64,000 nt of DNA, taken from positions 1 through 64,000 of the forward strand of contig NZ_CAKMSJ010000004.1 in assembly GCF_928381505.1 (NCBI RefSeq). The letters run 5' to 3'. The notes beneath the pieces are model-generated. The model ran no database searches, had not been told where the DNA came from, and worked only from the letters and a program-made list of their open reading frames with translations. The stretch comes from Rothia endophytica. GTDB lineage: Bacteria > Actinomycetota > Actinomycetes > Actinomycetales > Micrococcaceae. Made by a program: the position numbers and the translations under genes. Shown here piece by piece: positions 8,048 to 17,427 of the stretch (positions are counted from its first letter, which is position 1; each line of letters starts with the position of its first letter).

Positions 8048-9112
8048 TTAGGCGGTAACCTCAGCGTCATTGAAAGTTGCAGTGTCAATGACGACGCGGA
8101 ACTTCACATCACCGGCGACCACACGGTCGTAGGCGGCGTCCGCTTCATCAACACCGATTTTTTCGATGACGGCGGCAATGCCGTGCTGCGCGCAGAAGTC
8201 CAGCATTTCCTGGGTTTCGGGGATGCCGCCGATGTTGTTACCGGTCAGTACCTTACCGCCACCAATCAGACGGTTGAGGTGCAGGGGCAGTGCCTCCGGT
8301 GGCAGGCCCACCACGCTCATGATGCCGCGGGGCTTCAGCAGGCCCAGGTAGGAATCCAGATCGATGGGGGCAGAGATGGTGTTAAGGATCAGGTCAAACT
8401 CACCGCGGTGCTCAGTAAAGAAACCATCTTCGGTGGTCGCCAGCGTGCGGTGGGCACCCAGTTCCTTAGCGGCATCCGCCTTCTTGAGACTGCGAGAAAG
8501 CACGGTGACATCAGCGCCCATAGCGGCAGCAATCTGCACACCCATGTGCCCCAGACCGCCCAGCCCCAAAATAGCGACCTTCTGGCCGGGTTCTACCTTC
8601 CAGCGAGCGAGCGGCGAGTAGGTGGTAATACCTGCGCAGAGCAGGGGGGCGGCTACGTCAAACTCCATGGCATCGGGAATACACAGAACAAAACGCTCAT
8701 TGACGGTCACCTTCTGAGCGTAGCCGCCCTGGGTGATGCTGCCGTCTACGTCCTTTGAATTGTAGGTGCCCACTGCCCCGTTCAGACAGTTGTTCTCAAA
8801 ACCTGCGGCGCACTGCTCGCACTCACCGCAAGAATTGACCAGGCAACCAACGCCTACGCGGTCGCCCACCTTGAACTTGGTGACCTTGGAACCGACGGCT
8901 TCAACTACGCCGGCGATTTCGTGACCTACTGCTAGAGGGAAGTGCGCCTCACCCCACTCGTTTCGGATGGTGTGAATGTCAGAGTGGCAGATGCCCGCAG
9001 CCTTGATATCGATAACGATGTCATCTTCACGCGGGTCACGACGTTCAATCTCGGTGATCTTAAAAGGCTGGTCAGGGCCAAATTTTTGTAGGGCTTTTAC
9101 AGTGATGGGCAC
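8048..9112 (-). CDS. NAD(P)-dependent zinc alcohol dehydrogenase (CAD/YahK type)
   Basis: This 354-residue medium-chain dehydrogenase has catalytic zinc ligands in GICHSDIHT and VGHEIAG and structural-zinc cysteines in CGECEQCAAGFENNC. The Rossmann motif is LGLGGLGHMG. The group reduces aldehydes such as cinnamaldehyde. GTG 9112 is the chosen start because GGAG sits 6 bases upstream and MPITVKALQ is the usual beginning; an ATG 12 bases further upstream (9124) is the alternative. It follows the small membrane gene at 9165. Confidence 0.88.
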   Translation of the reverse strand: MPITVKALQKFGPDQPFKITEIERRDPREDDIVIDIKAAGICHSDIHTIRNEWGEAHFPLAVGHEIAGVVEAVGSKVTKFKVGDRVGVGCLVNSCGECEQCAAGFENNCLNGAVGTYNSKDVDGSITQGGYAQKVTVNERFVLCIPDAMEFDVAAPLLCAGITTYSPLARWKVEPGQKVAILGLGGLGHMGVQIAAAMGADVTVLSRSLKKADAAKELGAHRTLATTEDGFFTEHRGEFDLILNTISAPIDLDSYLGLLKPRGIMSVVGLPPEALPLHLNRLIGGGKVLTGNNIGGIPETQEMLDFCAQHGIAAVIEKIGVDEADAAYDRVVAGDVKFRVVIDTATFNDAEVTA

Positions 9113-9164
9113 GGTCTTCTCCATTCGAATAGGTCTGTGTATTAACCACCCTACTACGCGGCTC

Positions 9165-9404
9165 CTAGTGCGTCCCCTCCTTCTTATCACTGCGTAATCT
9201 CAGCAGATAGGCGATGGGGCCTACGATGGGCACGAAGACTGTGAAGAGCACCCACTTGAGCTTCTGCATCTCGGTGAAATGGGGCTGCTTATGCACGGTT
9301 GCTACACAAAAAAGTGCCAGGCCCATAGAAACGAACAGCGCCGTGTAAAAGAAAATGCCGAAGACGGTGAGGTCGGTGCTGGTGGTAACGCTGGCTAGAG
9401 TCAT
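9165..9404 (-). CDS. Small membrane protein with PLD-nuclease N-terminal (PLDc_N) type domain
   Basis: This 79-residue protein has two transmembrane helices (about residues 10-35 and 48-68). The second is preceded by KLKWVLFTVFVPIVGPIAY, the pattern of the PLDc_N domain. It ends with a basic tail. ATG 9404 is the likely start; the longer frame to 9497 lacks a ribosome site. The gene lies about 50 bases upstream of the alcohol dehydrogenase on the same strand. The function of stand-alone PLDc_N proteins is unknown. Confidence 0.65.
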   Translation of the reverse strand: MTLASVTTSTDLTVFGIFFYTALFVSMGLALFCVATVHKQPHFTEMQKLKWVLFTVFVPIVGPIAYLLRLRSDKKEGTH

Positions 9405-9568
9405 AGCATCTAGCTTATCTGAGACTCCATGCAGGGCACCGCGCCTACCCGGGGTGGGGAGAGCCCCGGCACACGTAGAATGTGTGATGTAAAACACGTG
9501 ATGCAGCTCTCGTTTTGGTTAGACTGTTGTCTCAACACACCTACTGCTTTCACGAAAAAGAGACTGGC

Positions 9569-11206
9569 ATGACAACCCCCGCAACAGCCCCAAAAAAGAG
9601 CGTTACAGACCGGTTGCTAACAGGTATTGAGCGCGTCGGTAATAAACTACCCGAACCTTTCACCCTCTTCACCCTGCTCTTCCTTGTCACCGCTCTTCTG
9701 TCGAGCATCATGGCCTGGCAAAATATCATCATCGAAGTACCAGGTGCAGAAGAGCCTGTAGCCATCAAAGGTTTCTTCAGCGCAGAAGGTCTTACATGGT
9801 TTACCACCACTATTGGAGCTAACTACATTGGATTTCCACCTTTGCTCACGGTGGTCACTATTCTGCTAGCCATTGGAATAGCAGAGAAATCAGGCTTTCT
9901 CGCTGCCTCCATTCGTTACACTATCGGCGGCGCCCCTCGCTGGATTCTGCCTTATGCGGTGGGCTTTATTGGTGTTGTTGGCTCGATCATGGCAGATACA
10001 GCCTTCCTGGTAGTACCACCTCTGGCTGCCCTTGCCTTCAAGGCGGCAGGCAGGCACCCCTTGGCGGGTTTGATGGGTGGATTCGCTGCCACTGGTGCTG
10101 GCTACTCAACAAACGTCGTTCCCACATCCCTTGATGCTCTCTTTGCAGGTATCACCAATGCAGTGTTGCCGACCGTTCCTGCTTTAGTAGACTCGGTGGC
10201 CGAAGTTTCACCGATTTCAAACTATTACTACAACGTCGCTTCGGCCATCGTCCTGTCGTTGGTTGCGGGCTTTATCATCGATAAATTTTTAGAGCCCCGA
10301 ATCGTAAAAGACGGAGTTTCATGGGAGGAAATCCATGATAGCGAAACAGAAAATCTAAACCCCACTACCCGTGCACAACGCGTCATAGTTAATGAACAGG
10401 TTCCCCCAACTACTCCCAACATGGTTGTTGAAGCTCGCCTCAGCAAAGTAGAAAAGAAAGCTCTGGGTTGGGCAGGCATCTCCATTTTCCTGACTGCCAT
10501 TGTGGTTCTCATGGCTGTACTCATTCCAGAATCTCCCTGGCGTAATGAAGATGGTGGCTTTTTGCCTAAATCGCCTTTGCTCGCGTCCATTGTCTTCATT
10601 ATCTTTTTGTTTTTCTCCATCAGCGGGTATGTCTATGGCAGGGTTTCGGGGTCAATTCGTGGGTATAAAGATGTGCCCACTCTCATGGGCGAAGCACTGA
10701 AAGATATGACCGGTTTCTTGGTTCTAGCCTTTGTCCTGGGACAATTTGTTGCCCTCTTCAACTGGAGTGGCCTCGGCTCCTGGATCGCTGTAACTGGTGC
10801 AGAAGGGCTTGAAAATCTTGGTATGACCGGTTTCCCCGTAATCATCCTTTTCATCATCCTCTGTTCCTTCCTCAACCTTTTCATCATCTCTGGATCAGGT
10901 ATGTGGACCATCATGGCAGCGGTCTTCGTTCCGATGTTTGGGCTTCTGGGCTTTGAACCTGCCTTTATCCAGGGTGCCTTCCGTGTGGGGGATTCTGCGA
11001 CTCAAATCATAACCCCCATGAACCCCTACCTCTTCTTAGTACTAGCAATGGTCAAAAAGTACGAGCCCCAGGCTGGTTTGGGCACCATGATAGCCCGCCT
11101 GTTACCTTTCGTTTTCACTTTCTGGCTGGCCTGGTTGGCGGTTCTCTTTGTGTTCTACACCTTCGGGCTGCCTATGGGTCCCGGGGCAGGTATTTTTATC
11201 GACTAA
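9569..11206 (+). CDS. AbgT family transporter (p-aminobenzoyl-glutamate transporter family)
   Basis: This 545-residue membrane protein starts at ATG 9569 (MTTPATAPKKSVTDRLLTG). It has about 11-13 hydrophobic helices and the family's N-terminal motif GNKLPEPFTLFTLLF. AbgT proteins import p-aminobenzoyl-glutamate or export sulfonamides. The amidohydrolase starting 48 bases downstream (11255) fits uptake followed by cleavage of an N-acyl or p-aminobenzoyl amino acid. The pair is probably one operon ending at 12621. The true substrate is not visible from the sequence. Confidence 0.88.
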   Translation: MTTPATAPKKSVTDRLLTGIERVGNKLPEPFTLFTLLFLVTALLSSIMAWQNIIIEVPGAEEPVAIKGFFSAEGLTWFTTTIGANYIGFPPLLTVVTILLAIGIAEKSGFLAASIRYTIGGAPRWILPYAVGFIGVVGSIMADTAFLVVPPLAALAFKAAGRHPLAGLMGGFAATGAGYSTNVVPTSLDALFAGITNAVLPTVPALVDSVAEVSPISNYYYNVASAIVLSLVAGFIIDKFLEPRIVKDGVSWEEIHDSETENLNPTTRAQRVIVNEQVPPTTPNMVVEARLSKVEKKALGWAGISIFLTAIVVLMAVLIPESPWRNEDGGFLPKSPLLASIVFIIFLFFSISGYVYGRVSGSIRGYKDVPTLMGEALKDMTGFLVLAFVLGQFVALFNWSGLGSWIAVTGAEGLENLGMTGFPVIILFIILCSFLNLFIISGSGMWTIMAAVFVPMFGLLGFEPAFIQGAFRVGDSATQIITPMNPYLFLVLAMVKKYEPQAGLGTMIARLLPFVFTFWLAWLAVLFVFYTFGLPMGPGAGIFID

Positions 11207-11254
11207 ACCGTAACTAACTCTCGCACGTAACTAATTGATAGAAAGAAATTATTT

Positions 11255-12505
11255 ATGTCTTACCTTCCCGCTACCCTAAACCTCCGCGATAAGGACATCG
11301 CTGCTCTTATTACTGAATACAAGGAGTATCATGCCTCCCCAGAGCTGTCTCTGCAGGAGTTTGAAACAACCCGCAAAATTAGGGAAAGGGCGGAAAGCCT
11401 GCTTCTGGCTCCCGGTGTAGAGCGAGAGATTGTTCCTATTGGTGAAACCGGAACAGTGGTAATTTTGCGGAATGGTGAGGGGCCAGTTGTTGCCTATCGG
11501 GCAGATATCGATGCCTTACCCATCCTGGAGCAAACCGGACTGGACTACGCCTCAGAGGCAAGAGGCGTCCTAGACGGCGAGGAGGTTGCGGTTATGCACG
11601 GGTGCGGCCATGATACCCATATCGCCATGGGTCTGAAAACCATGGATCTCTTTGCCCGCGACGGGGAAAGTTGGGCTGGGACTATTGAGTTCATTTTCCA
11701 GCCTGGAGAAGAAGGTAAGGACGGCGCCAAACTTATGGTTAGTCAGGGGTTGTGGCAATCAGTGCCCCGTCCTGAGGCTTTGTACGGTCAGCATGTTTTT
11801 CCTTTCAAAGCAGGAACCCTCATGATGACAAAAAATGAGGTCTCAGCCTCCGTTGACTCGTTGAAAGTCATTGTTAAGGGTAAGGGTGGGCATGGGTCTC
11901 AGCCTCAGGACACTATTGATCCGGTTATTCTGAGTGCCTACATTCTGGTGCGCCTGCAGTCGGTGGTTTCCCGTGAAGTTGGTCCCTTGGATTCAGCAGT
12001 GGTTACTTGTGGCTATATTCATGCCGGGAAAAAGGAGAATATTATTCCTGATCAGGCTGAATTTAGGTTGAGTATCCGATCTGCCTCTCAGGAAATTCGG
12101 GAAGAGGTCTTGCACAAAGTTATACGTATTATTCGTAGTGAGTGCCAGGCTTCTGGCGCTGATGAACCAGAAATTGAGAATTATCATGCCTCAAATATCG
12201 TGATGAATGACGTTGCTCTTTCGGAAAAATTAGCAGAAACCTTAACTCAGGAACTAGGAGAAGAACTGGTGACCTTTGATCCGGATTACCGCATGATGGG
12301 TAGCGAAGATTTCGGTGAGCTGGGGGACGCTGCTGATATTCCCTATACATTTTGGATGTTGGGCGGCTTTTCTGATGAGCATCTCAACGCTGAGGTGCCT
12401 ATCAGCAATCATTCACCTTTCTTTGCCCCGTTGCCTGACCCGACGCTGTCGGTGGGTGTACGAGCAGCTGCCGCAGCAATCTACTCGCACGTACGCAAAG
12501 ACTGA
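11255..12505 (+). CDS. M20 family amidohydrolase (AbgB/hippurate hydrolase-like)
   Basis: This 416-residue zinc amidohydrolase shows the M20D metal-binding pattern: HGCGHDTHIAMGL near residue 115, FQPGEEG near 150, the dimerisation-domain motif GKGGHGSQPQ, and SEDFG near the C-terminus. It would hydrolyse an N-acyl amino acid or p-aminobenzoyl-glutamate delivered by the AbgT transporter just upstream. ATG 11255 follows GAAAGAAA. Only one subunit is present, whereas E. coli has AbgA and AbgB. Confidence 0.88.
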   Translation: MSYLPATLNLRDKDIAALITEYKEYHASPELSLQEFETTRKIRERAESLLLAPGVEREIVPIGETGTVVILRNGEGPVVAYRADIDALPILEQTGLDYASEARGVLDGEEVAVMHGCGHDTHIAMGLKTMDLFARDGESWAGTIEFIFQPGEEGKDGAKLMVSQGLWQSVPRPEALYGQHVFPFKAGTLMMTKNEVSASVDSLKVIVKGKGGHGSQPQDTIDPVILSAYILVRLQSVVSREVGPLDSAVVTCGYIHAGKKENIIPDQAEFRLSIRSASQEIREEVLHKVIRIIRSECQASGADEPEIENYHASNIVMNDVALSEKLAETLTQELGEELVTFDPDYRMMGSEDFGELGDAADIPYTFWMLGGFSDEHLNAEVPISNHSPFFAPLPDPTLSVGVRAAAAAIYSHVRKD

Positions 12506-12619
12506 TCTTGAGTATTCTCAGTATCATCAGCACACGGTGAACTTGCCCTTATGGTCAGACCCCGCAGCTAGGGATGTTGCCTAAAGTGCTTGAAGATTAA
12601 GCTTCTACAAGGCGCAAAG

Positions 12620-12654
12620 AAGCCCCGCAGACTGATATGTAGTCTGCGGGGCTT
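12620..12654. terminator. Bidirectional terminator
   Basis: 14-bp arms (AAGCCCCGCAGACT) with a 7-base loop and flanking A/T tracts lie between the convergent genes ending at 12505 and 12690. Confidence 0.85.
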
Positions 12655-12689
12655 TCTGCTGACTTCCCCTCTATAGGGGGTGGGTCAGC

Positions 12690-15170
12690 TTAGGCTTTGC
12701 GGCGGCGGTTAGCTACCAATACGGCACCACCGGCGAAGACTGCCAGCGCGCCAGCTGCAGCAATCATAGTTGCGGTGAAACCGGTGTGAGCCAGACGCTG
12801 CGAAGAGCCCTTCGAGCCGTAGTTAGAACCGTGAGAGCCGTATGAGCCTGAAGCGTTGGAGTAGCCGGAGTTATCAGAGTCATTGATGTAGTCGGGGTTA
12901 ACCTCGCACCCAACTCCGTCGCTATCTGAGTCAAGACCGGTGTGGAAGCCGGGCTCGCCTTCCTTGATGGGACCGCCCAGCTCATCCCAAACTGCACGGC
13001 AGTTCTCGTACTCAAAAGTGGTGGGCTCAGAGGTGGGTGCAGGGGTTGCGGAGGGGTCTACCGTAGGTTCGGCAGGTACAGGCTCGCTAGGCTCTGCTGA
13101 AGGCGCAGGCTCAGAGGGCGCAGGCTGGCTGGGCTCGGGTGAAGGAGCAGGCTCGCTGGGCTCCGGGCTGGGTTCAACCACGGGTGGGACGCTCTGCTCG
13201 CCGGTGAAGTTAGCGCTCAGGCGAACCACGGTGCCAGCTACGCCGGTACCATCGGTCAGCACAACCTCGTGGGTGCCGTTGGAAACGCCCTTGCCAGCCA
13301 GGTCAAGGTTGATAGTCGCGGTGCCGTCAGCAGCCACGGTGGCGGTGCCTACTTCAATACCGCCCACGGTGACCTTCAGCTCGGTTAGCGCGGGCACGCC
13401 GTAGCTGTCCACGTTCAGATCTGCCAGGTTAAAGGTGAGCGCTCCGTTGACGTCGTAGGCATCAGCCAGGTTCTGCACCTGCACTGCCTGCTTGGCGTAG
13501 TTCGGTGAAACGCTACCCATCTCCTTGATGTAGGCAACGAAAGCGTCTGAATCAACCAGAGCGGTGTCCTTGGCATTTGCCCCTGCTGCTAGGGTGCCGA
13601 AGTTATCGCCGCCGCCCAGCAAGAAGCTGGGGATCGCTACGGTGTAGATGTTAGTGTCCGAAACCTTGGTGCCGTTCACAAAAACATCCAGGATGTTAGA
13701 GCCGCGGGTTGCGTACCCTTCAGCGGTGGGAGCACCGGTGTAGGTGTAGGTGACATTCGATGAGAAGCCCAGCTGCAGGTAGGGGCGACCAGCCATGTTG
13801 CCGGCTAAGGTCTGCTGCCACTGCTCTTCTAGCACGCTACGCAGCTGCGCACCGGTCAGTTGGGTTGTCCAGAGGTTGTTAGCAAAGGGGGTTACATTGA
13901 CGATATCTCTGACGCGCAGGTCAGTTCCGGCAGCTGCGTCAAGTGACGTGCGCAGGCCCGCAGGTAGTTCCTCACGCAGACCGCCGGGGTTGACGATGCC
14001 AATGTCGGCGGGGGTGCGGCCGGTGGAGTTAGCGGCGTGCAGGTACATGTCAGCTACCAGGTGACCCATGGTTGATTCACGGTCACGCATGTCAAAGCCG
14101 CCCTTGGCGTCAGTGGTGGGGTCATAGCCGGTGGTGATGGGAGCGGTAATCTGACCGGCAACCACTGAACCCTGCTCGATGGCGTAAGCATCAGCCTCGC
14201 TAATGATGGCGTTGGTTGCTGCCAGCACAGGGTCAGCTGCAATCTGATCAGCGCTGGGCGCACCCATGTTGGGCACCAGGCCAGCGGTGTAGCTTTCCAC
14301 GGCGCCATCGGCGCTCAGATTGAGCACTACCTTACCCAGGTTTTGACCGTAGCTACCGGTTTGCATAACTGGGCGGGTACGGTTCTCACCGGGTACCGGG
14401 GCGTCAATGACGTACTCTGCGTGGGTATGCCCAGTGAAAATAACGTCAACAGCACCGCTGGTCTGGTTGATGATCGTATCTGTGGCGGTAGCAGAGGTAT
14501 TAACACCCTCGTGGTACTCGGCGATGACAACATCAGCTTCACCGTTGGCTTCGTTGCCATCCGAGAGCTGCTCGGCGTAGCGGTTAACCGCGGCGACGGG
14601 GTCGGTGAACTGGATGGTGCTGAGGGCTGATGGGTTGGTCAGCTGGGGTGTTTCGGTGGTAACGGCACCGATAACAGCTATCTTTACACCGTCGGCGGTG
14701 GTGTAAGTGTAGTAGGGCTCCAGAGCGGGTGCGCCGTCAAGGGTGAGGACGTTAGCGCCCAGCTGGGAATAGTTAGAAGCGGGGACGATACGGTTGATCA
14801 GGTCATCCCAGCCGGCATCAAACTCATGGTTGCCAACGGCAGTTGCCTGCAGGCCCAGAGCATTGAGAAAGTCGATGGTGGGCTTGTCTTTCTGCACGCT
14901 GGACGCGTAAAGGGAGGCACCCACGTTATCACCGGCAGCGAGCAACATGGAATCCCCAGAAGCTGCTGCGCGTTCGGTCTGCACTGTGTTGGCTAGACCC
15001 ATGGCGATGCTGGGGGAAATACGGCCATGAAAATCGTTGATGTTCAGCAGGGTTAGAGTGCTAGGAGCATCTGCTGAGTTGGCATGGTCAACCGGTACTG
15101 CAATGAGGGCAAGTACAGTTGCGCCGGTTGCGGTGATGCCCGCAATGCGGCGTGAGAGAGAAGAAGCCAT
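12690..15170 (-). CDS. Wall-anchored 5'-nucleotidase/UDP-sugar hydrolase with excalibur domain
   Basis: This 826-residue surface enzyme has, in order: a Sec signal peptide (residues 1-33); a calcineurin-type metallophosphatase domain (LLNINDFHGR, GNHEFDAGWDD, GHTHAEYV; about 38-330); a 5'-nucleotidase C-terminal domain (to about 560); an Ig-like segment; and a Pro/Ser/Glu repeat spacer (PSEPAPSPEPSQP). An excalibur Ca-binding motif (DSDSDGVGCE) and an LAHTG sortase signal with a helix and a RRRKA tail finish the protein. It would release phosphate and nucleosides from extracellular nucleotides. Sortases accept variants of LPXTG; LAHTG is such a variant. Confidence 0.9.
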   Translation of the reverse strand: MASSLSRRIAGITATGATVLALIAVPVDHANSADAPSTLTLLNINDFHGRISPSIAMGLANTVQTERAAASGDSMLLAAGDNVGASLYASSVQKDKPTIDFLNALGLQATAVGNHEFDAGWDDLINRIVPASNYSQLGANVLTLDGAPALEPYYTYTTADGVKIAVIGAVTTETPQLTNPSALSTIQFTDPVAAVNRYAEQLSDGNEANGEADVVIAEYHEGVNTSATATDTIINQTSGAVDVIFTGHTHAEYVIDAPVPGENRTRPVMQTGSYGQNLGKVVLNLSADGAVESYTAGLVPNMGAPSADQIAADPVLAATNAIISEADAYAIEQGSVVAGQITAPITTGYDPTTDAKGGFDMRDRESTMGHLVADMYLHAANSTGRTPADIGIVNPGGLREELPAGLRTSLDAAAGTDLRVRDIVNVTPFANNLWTTQLTGAQLRSVLEEQWQQTLAGNMAGRPYLQLGFSSNVTYTYTGAPTAEGYATRGSNILDVFVNGTKVSDTNIYTVAIPSFLLGGGDNFGTLAAGANAKDTALVDSDAFVAYIKEMGSVSPNYAKQAVQVQNLADAYDVNGALTFNLADLNVDSYGVPALTELKVTVGGIEVGTATVAADGTATINLDLAGKGVSNGTHEVVLTDGTGVAGTVVRLSANFTGEQSVPPVVEPSPEPSEPAPSPEPSQPAPSEPAPSAEPSEPVPAEPTVDPSATPAPTSEPTTFEYENCRAVWDELGGPIKEGEPGFHTGLDSDSDGVGCEVNPDYINDSDNSGYSNASGSYGSHGSNYGSKGSSQRLAHTGFTATMIAAAGALAVFAGGAVLVANRRRKA

Positions 15171-15314
15171 CGCTCATCTTTCGTGTGTGTATAGGGCAGT
15201 GTGCTAGACAACAGCATAGTGTCTGACGGTGAAATTTTGGAGGTGCTAAGGCAGAATACGGGTAAAGAAAAAGGTTGAACTATCAAATAAAACTGAGGTA
15301 CAGGGCAATAAAAA

Positions 15315-15366
15315 GACGCCGCCTTCGCCCGCTAACTCTGCTAACAGAAAGCGGTGAGGCGGCGTC
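15315..15366. terminator. Terminator after the epimerase gene
   Basis: A GACGCCGCCT/AGGCGGCGTC 10-bp outer stem follows the minus-strand gene ending at 15397. The rest of 15171-15396 holds the upstream region of the nucleotidase gene. Confidence 0.6.
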
Positions 15367-15396
15367 CACGCACGTGAACCCTTAGTTGGGCTGGCT

Positions 15397-16869
15397 TTAG
15401 CGCACCAGCTCGTGCTCTAGCGCCTGGCGCAAGTTAGGTTCAAAGAAAACATAACCGCTCTTAACCAATTTTTCAGCGCTGGCGTTTTGGCTAGCAAGTG
15501 CTAGCTCCTGCACGCCCTCCTTTTTGAGCAGGAGAGCAGGTACTGCCGGGGGAATCGGTAGAACTGCAGGACGCTTGAGTGTAGCGCCCACAGTCTTAGC
15601 TAACTCCTTGGCGGTAACAGGGGTGGGAGCAACCGCATTAACTGGTCCCTGCAGGGAATCGGTAAAGAGAGCATGCACGTAGATACCCGCAATATCGTCT
15701 AGGCTGACCCAGCTCTGCATCTGTTCACCGCTGCCCACATACCCACCGGTACCGGTGAGAAAGAGGGGCAGCTGTACTTTGAGCATGCCACCGAGCGCTG
15801 ACTGCACCAACCCGGTGCGAATATTGACGGTGCGCAGACCAGCTTCCCTAGCAGGTTCGGTAGCTGCCTCCCACTGCTGGCATACCTCGGCCAAAAAGCC
15901 GGAACCGGCTGAGGCGTCCTCGGTCAGCACCTCAGTGCCCCGGTCAGCTCCATAGAAACCAACCGCAGAAGCGCAAATGAAGGTGTGAGGCACCTGGCCG
16001 GCGCCGCCGTCCTTGCAGGCAGCATCTGCCAGCGACTTAGCCAGCAGAGTGGTGGAATGGATGCGGGACTCAAGAATCGCCTTCTTGTTCTCCTCCGTGA
16101 AACGCTGATTGATGCTTGCGCCACCCAGATGAATAACAGCTTGCGCGCCATCAAAGGCCGCAGTATCAATCTCACCAGCGGCAGGGTTCCAGTGGAACTC
16201 GCCCTCAGCATTAGGTTCACGGCGCACCAGCGTGCGCACCGTGTGCCCACCGCCGGTCAAAAGGGCAGAAACCTGCTGCCCCACCATACCCGAAGCACCA
16301 GCAATAACCACCGTGATGGGCTCGTGGGCGTACCGCTCCTGGAACTCAAGATCAGCAGTGATGCGGCGCTCGCGAGCATCAAATACCCTGGTCAAGTGTT
16401 TGCTGGCCAAAGTGTCGCCAATTTTTTCGGCACCCTTCCGCCCGATACCCAGCAGTTTAAGTCCCTGCTGCTTTGCTGTGCCTTCTGCCTCTTGAGCGGC
16501 CTTACCTAGTTCTTCGCCAGGAAGTAGCTCATAGGTCACGGTGTCCCGCATAACGGTGCGCCCGGGGGTCTCAAACAGATCGTGAGTGTGTTGCCAGGAA
16601 CTAAAAGGGCCTTTAGCCTGCTGGTCGGTAAAGGTATCTTCCCCTGCTGCCACGTGCTCGGCAGTCCAGGGAAGAGTGAGTAGGCCTGAGGTGAAGGGGA
16701 CGGCTGAGGCGAGGTGGGCCTGTGACCCGGGGGTTTGGGGGTCGCCCTCTTTCTTGACGTAACCGGACCAGTGGGGAGTGGCTCTGGTGAGCGCACCGGG
16801 GCGGGTCAGCCAAGTTTTCACGGTTTCTTGGTTGAGCGGGAAGGTTGACGTGTGGGTGAAGATTGCCAC
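15397..16869 (-). CDS. TIGR01777-type NAD(P)-dependent epimerase with N-terminal SRPBCC-like domain
   Basis: This 490-residue protein has an N-terminal region of about 190 residues resembling the polyketide-cyclase/SRPBCC-like domain often fused to this family. A Rossmann epimerase domain follows (VVIAGASGMVGQQVSALL; active-site region SAVGFYG; QSWVSLDDIAGIY), and a DUF1731-type C-terminus ends it. The start is GTG 16869 with AAAGGAG 6 bases upstream; the longer frame to 16938 has no ribosome site. Family members are linked to cell-division inhibition in some bacteria, but the substrate is unknown. Confidence 0.85.
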   Translation of the reverse strand: MAIFTHTSTFPLNQETVKTWLTRPGALTRATPHWSGYVKKEGDPQTPGSQAHLASAVPFTSGLLTLPWTAEHVAAGEDTFTDQQAKGPFSSWQHTHDLFETPGRTVMRDTVTYELLPGEELGKAAQEAEGTAKQQGLKLLGIGRKGAEKIGDTLASKHLTRVFDARERRITADLEFQERYAHEPITVVIAGASGMVGQQVSALLTGGGHTVRTLVRREPNAEGEFHWNPAAGEIDTAAFDGAQAVIHLGGASINQRFTEENKKAILESRIHSTTLLAKSLADAACKDGGAGQVPHTFICASAVGFYGADRGTEVLTEDASAGSGFLAEVCQQWEAATEPAREAGLRTVNIRTGLVQSALGGMLKVQLPLFLTGTGGYVGSGEQMQSWVSLDDIAGIYVHALFTDSLQGPVNAVAPTPVTAKELAKTVGATLKRPAVLPIPPAVPALLLKKEGVQELALASQNASAEKLVKSGYVFFEPNLRQALEHELVR

Positions 16870-16942
16870 GGGGTGCTCCTTTGCAGCGGCGATAGTATAA
16901 GTGAGCTTACCTTTATTGTAGATGGAGCACCAACGCACCCTG

Positions 16943-17389
16943 CTAGATACCCAGTGCCGTCAGCTTTGTTTCTACCGCCTCCACTAGCTCTGCAACTGTG
17001 GTGATGTAGTACTTCTCTGCCAGAGTTATCGCATTCTCACTCGGAACCCCGCCAGTAGCGAAGGAGCCAGCTCCCAACGCGCCACCGGGCATGGACGCTG
17101 CGGGTGCACCAAAACCTGCCCCCGCACCGAAGCTGGAGCCCGCCGTCAGCTGACCCCCAGCGTCCTCACGGGTGAGGGTGAAACCGTAGGCGGTGCTGTC
17201 AGCGTAGCTGAGGTTGAGCACGTACTCCACGGTCAGCCCGTCCTCGGTGCGTTCGGTGGAAAGGTCGGCGTCATCTAAGAACTCCCCATCGAGTTCTAAC
17301 CCGCCATTGTATTCCAGCGCCCAGCCGAATTTCTGAGCCAGGGCGTAGGCGGTTTCCTTAATCTGGGTGTGCTGCGGGTCAACGGGCAT
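16943..17389 (-). CDS. Hypothetical protein with Gly/Ala-rich linker
   Basis: This 148-residue protein has no signal peptide or membrane helix. An N-terminal domain (about residues 1-85) is acidic with an alternating beta pattern (EYNGGLELDGEFLDDADLS). A Gly/Ala/Ser-rich linker (GAGAGFGAPAASMPGGALGA) follows, then a C-terminal helix (ITTVAELVEAVETKLTALG). ATG 17389 follows AAGGAG. It lies between the epimerase and the XRE-ImmA gene on the same strand. No family is recognised. Confidence 0.6.
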   Translation of the reverse strand: MPVDPQHTQIKETAYALAQKFGWALEYNGGLELDGEFLDDADLSTERTEDGLTVEYVLNLSYADSTAYGFTLTREDAGGQLTAGSSFGAGAGFGAPAASMPGGALGAGSFATGGVPSENAITLAEKYYITTVAELVEAVETKLTALGI

Positions 17390-17427
17390 GGGGCTCCTTA
17401 GATAATTCTCTGGTGGCTGGAGTGCAA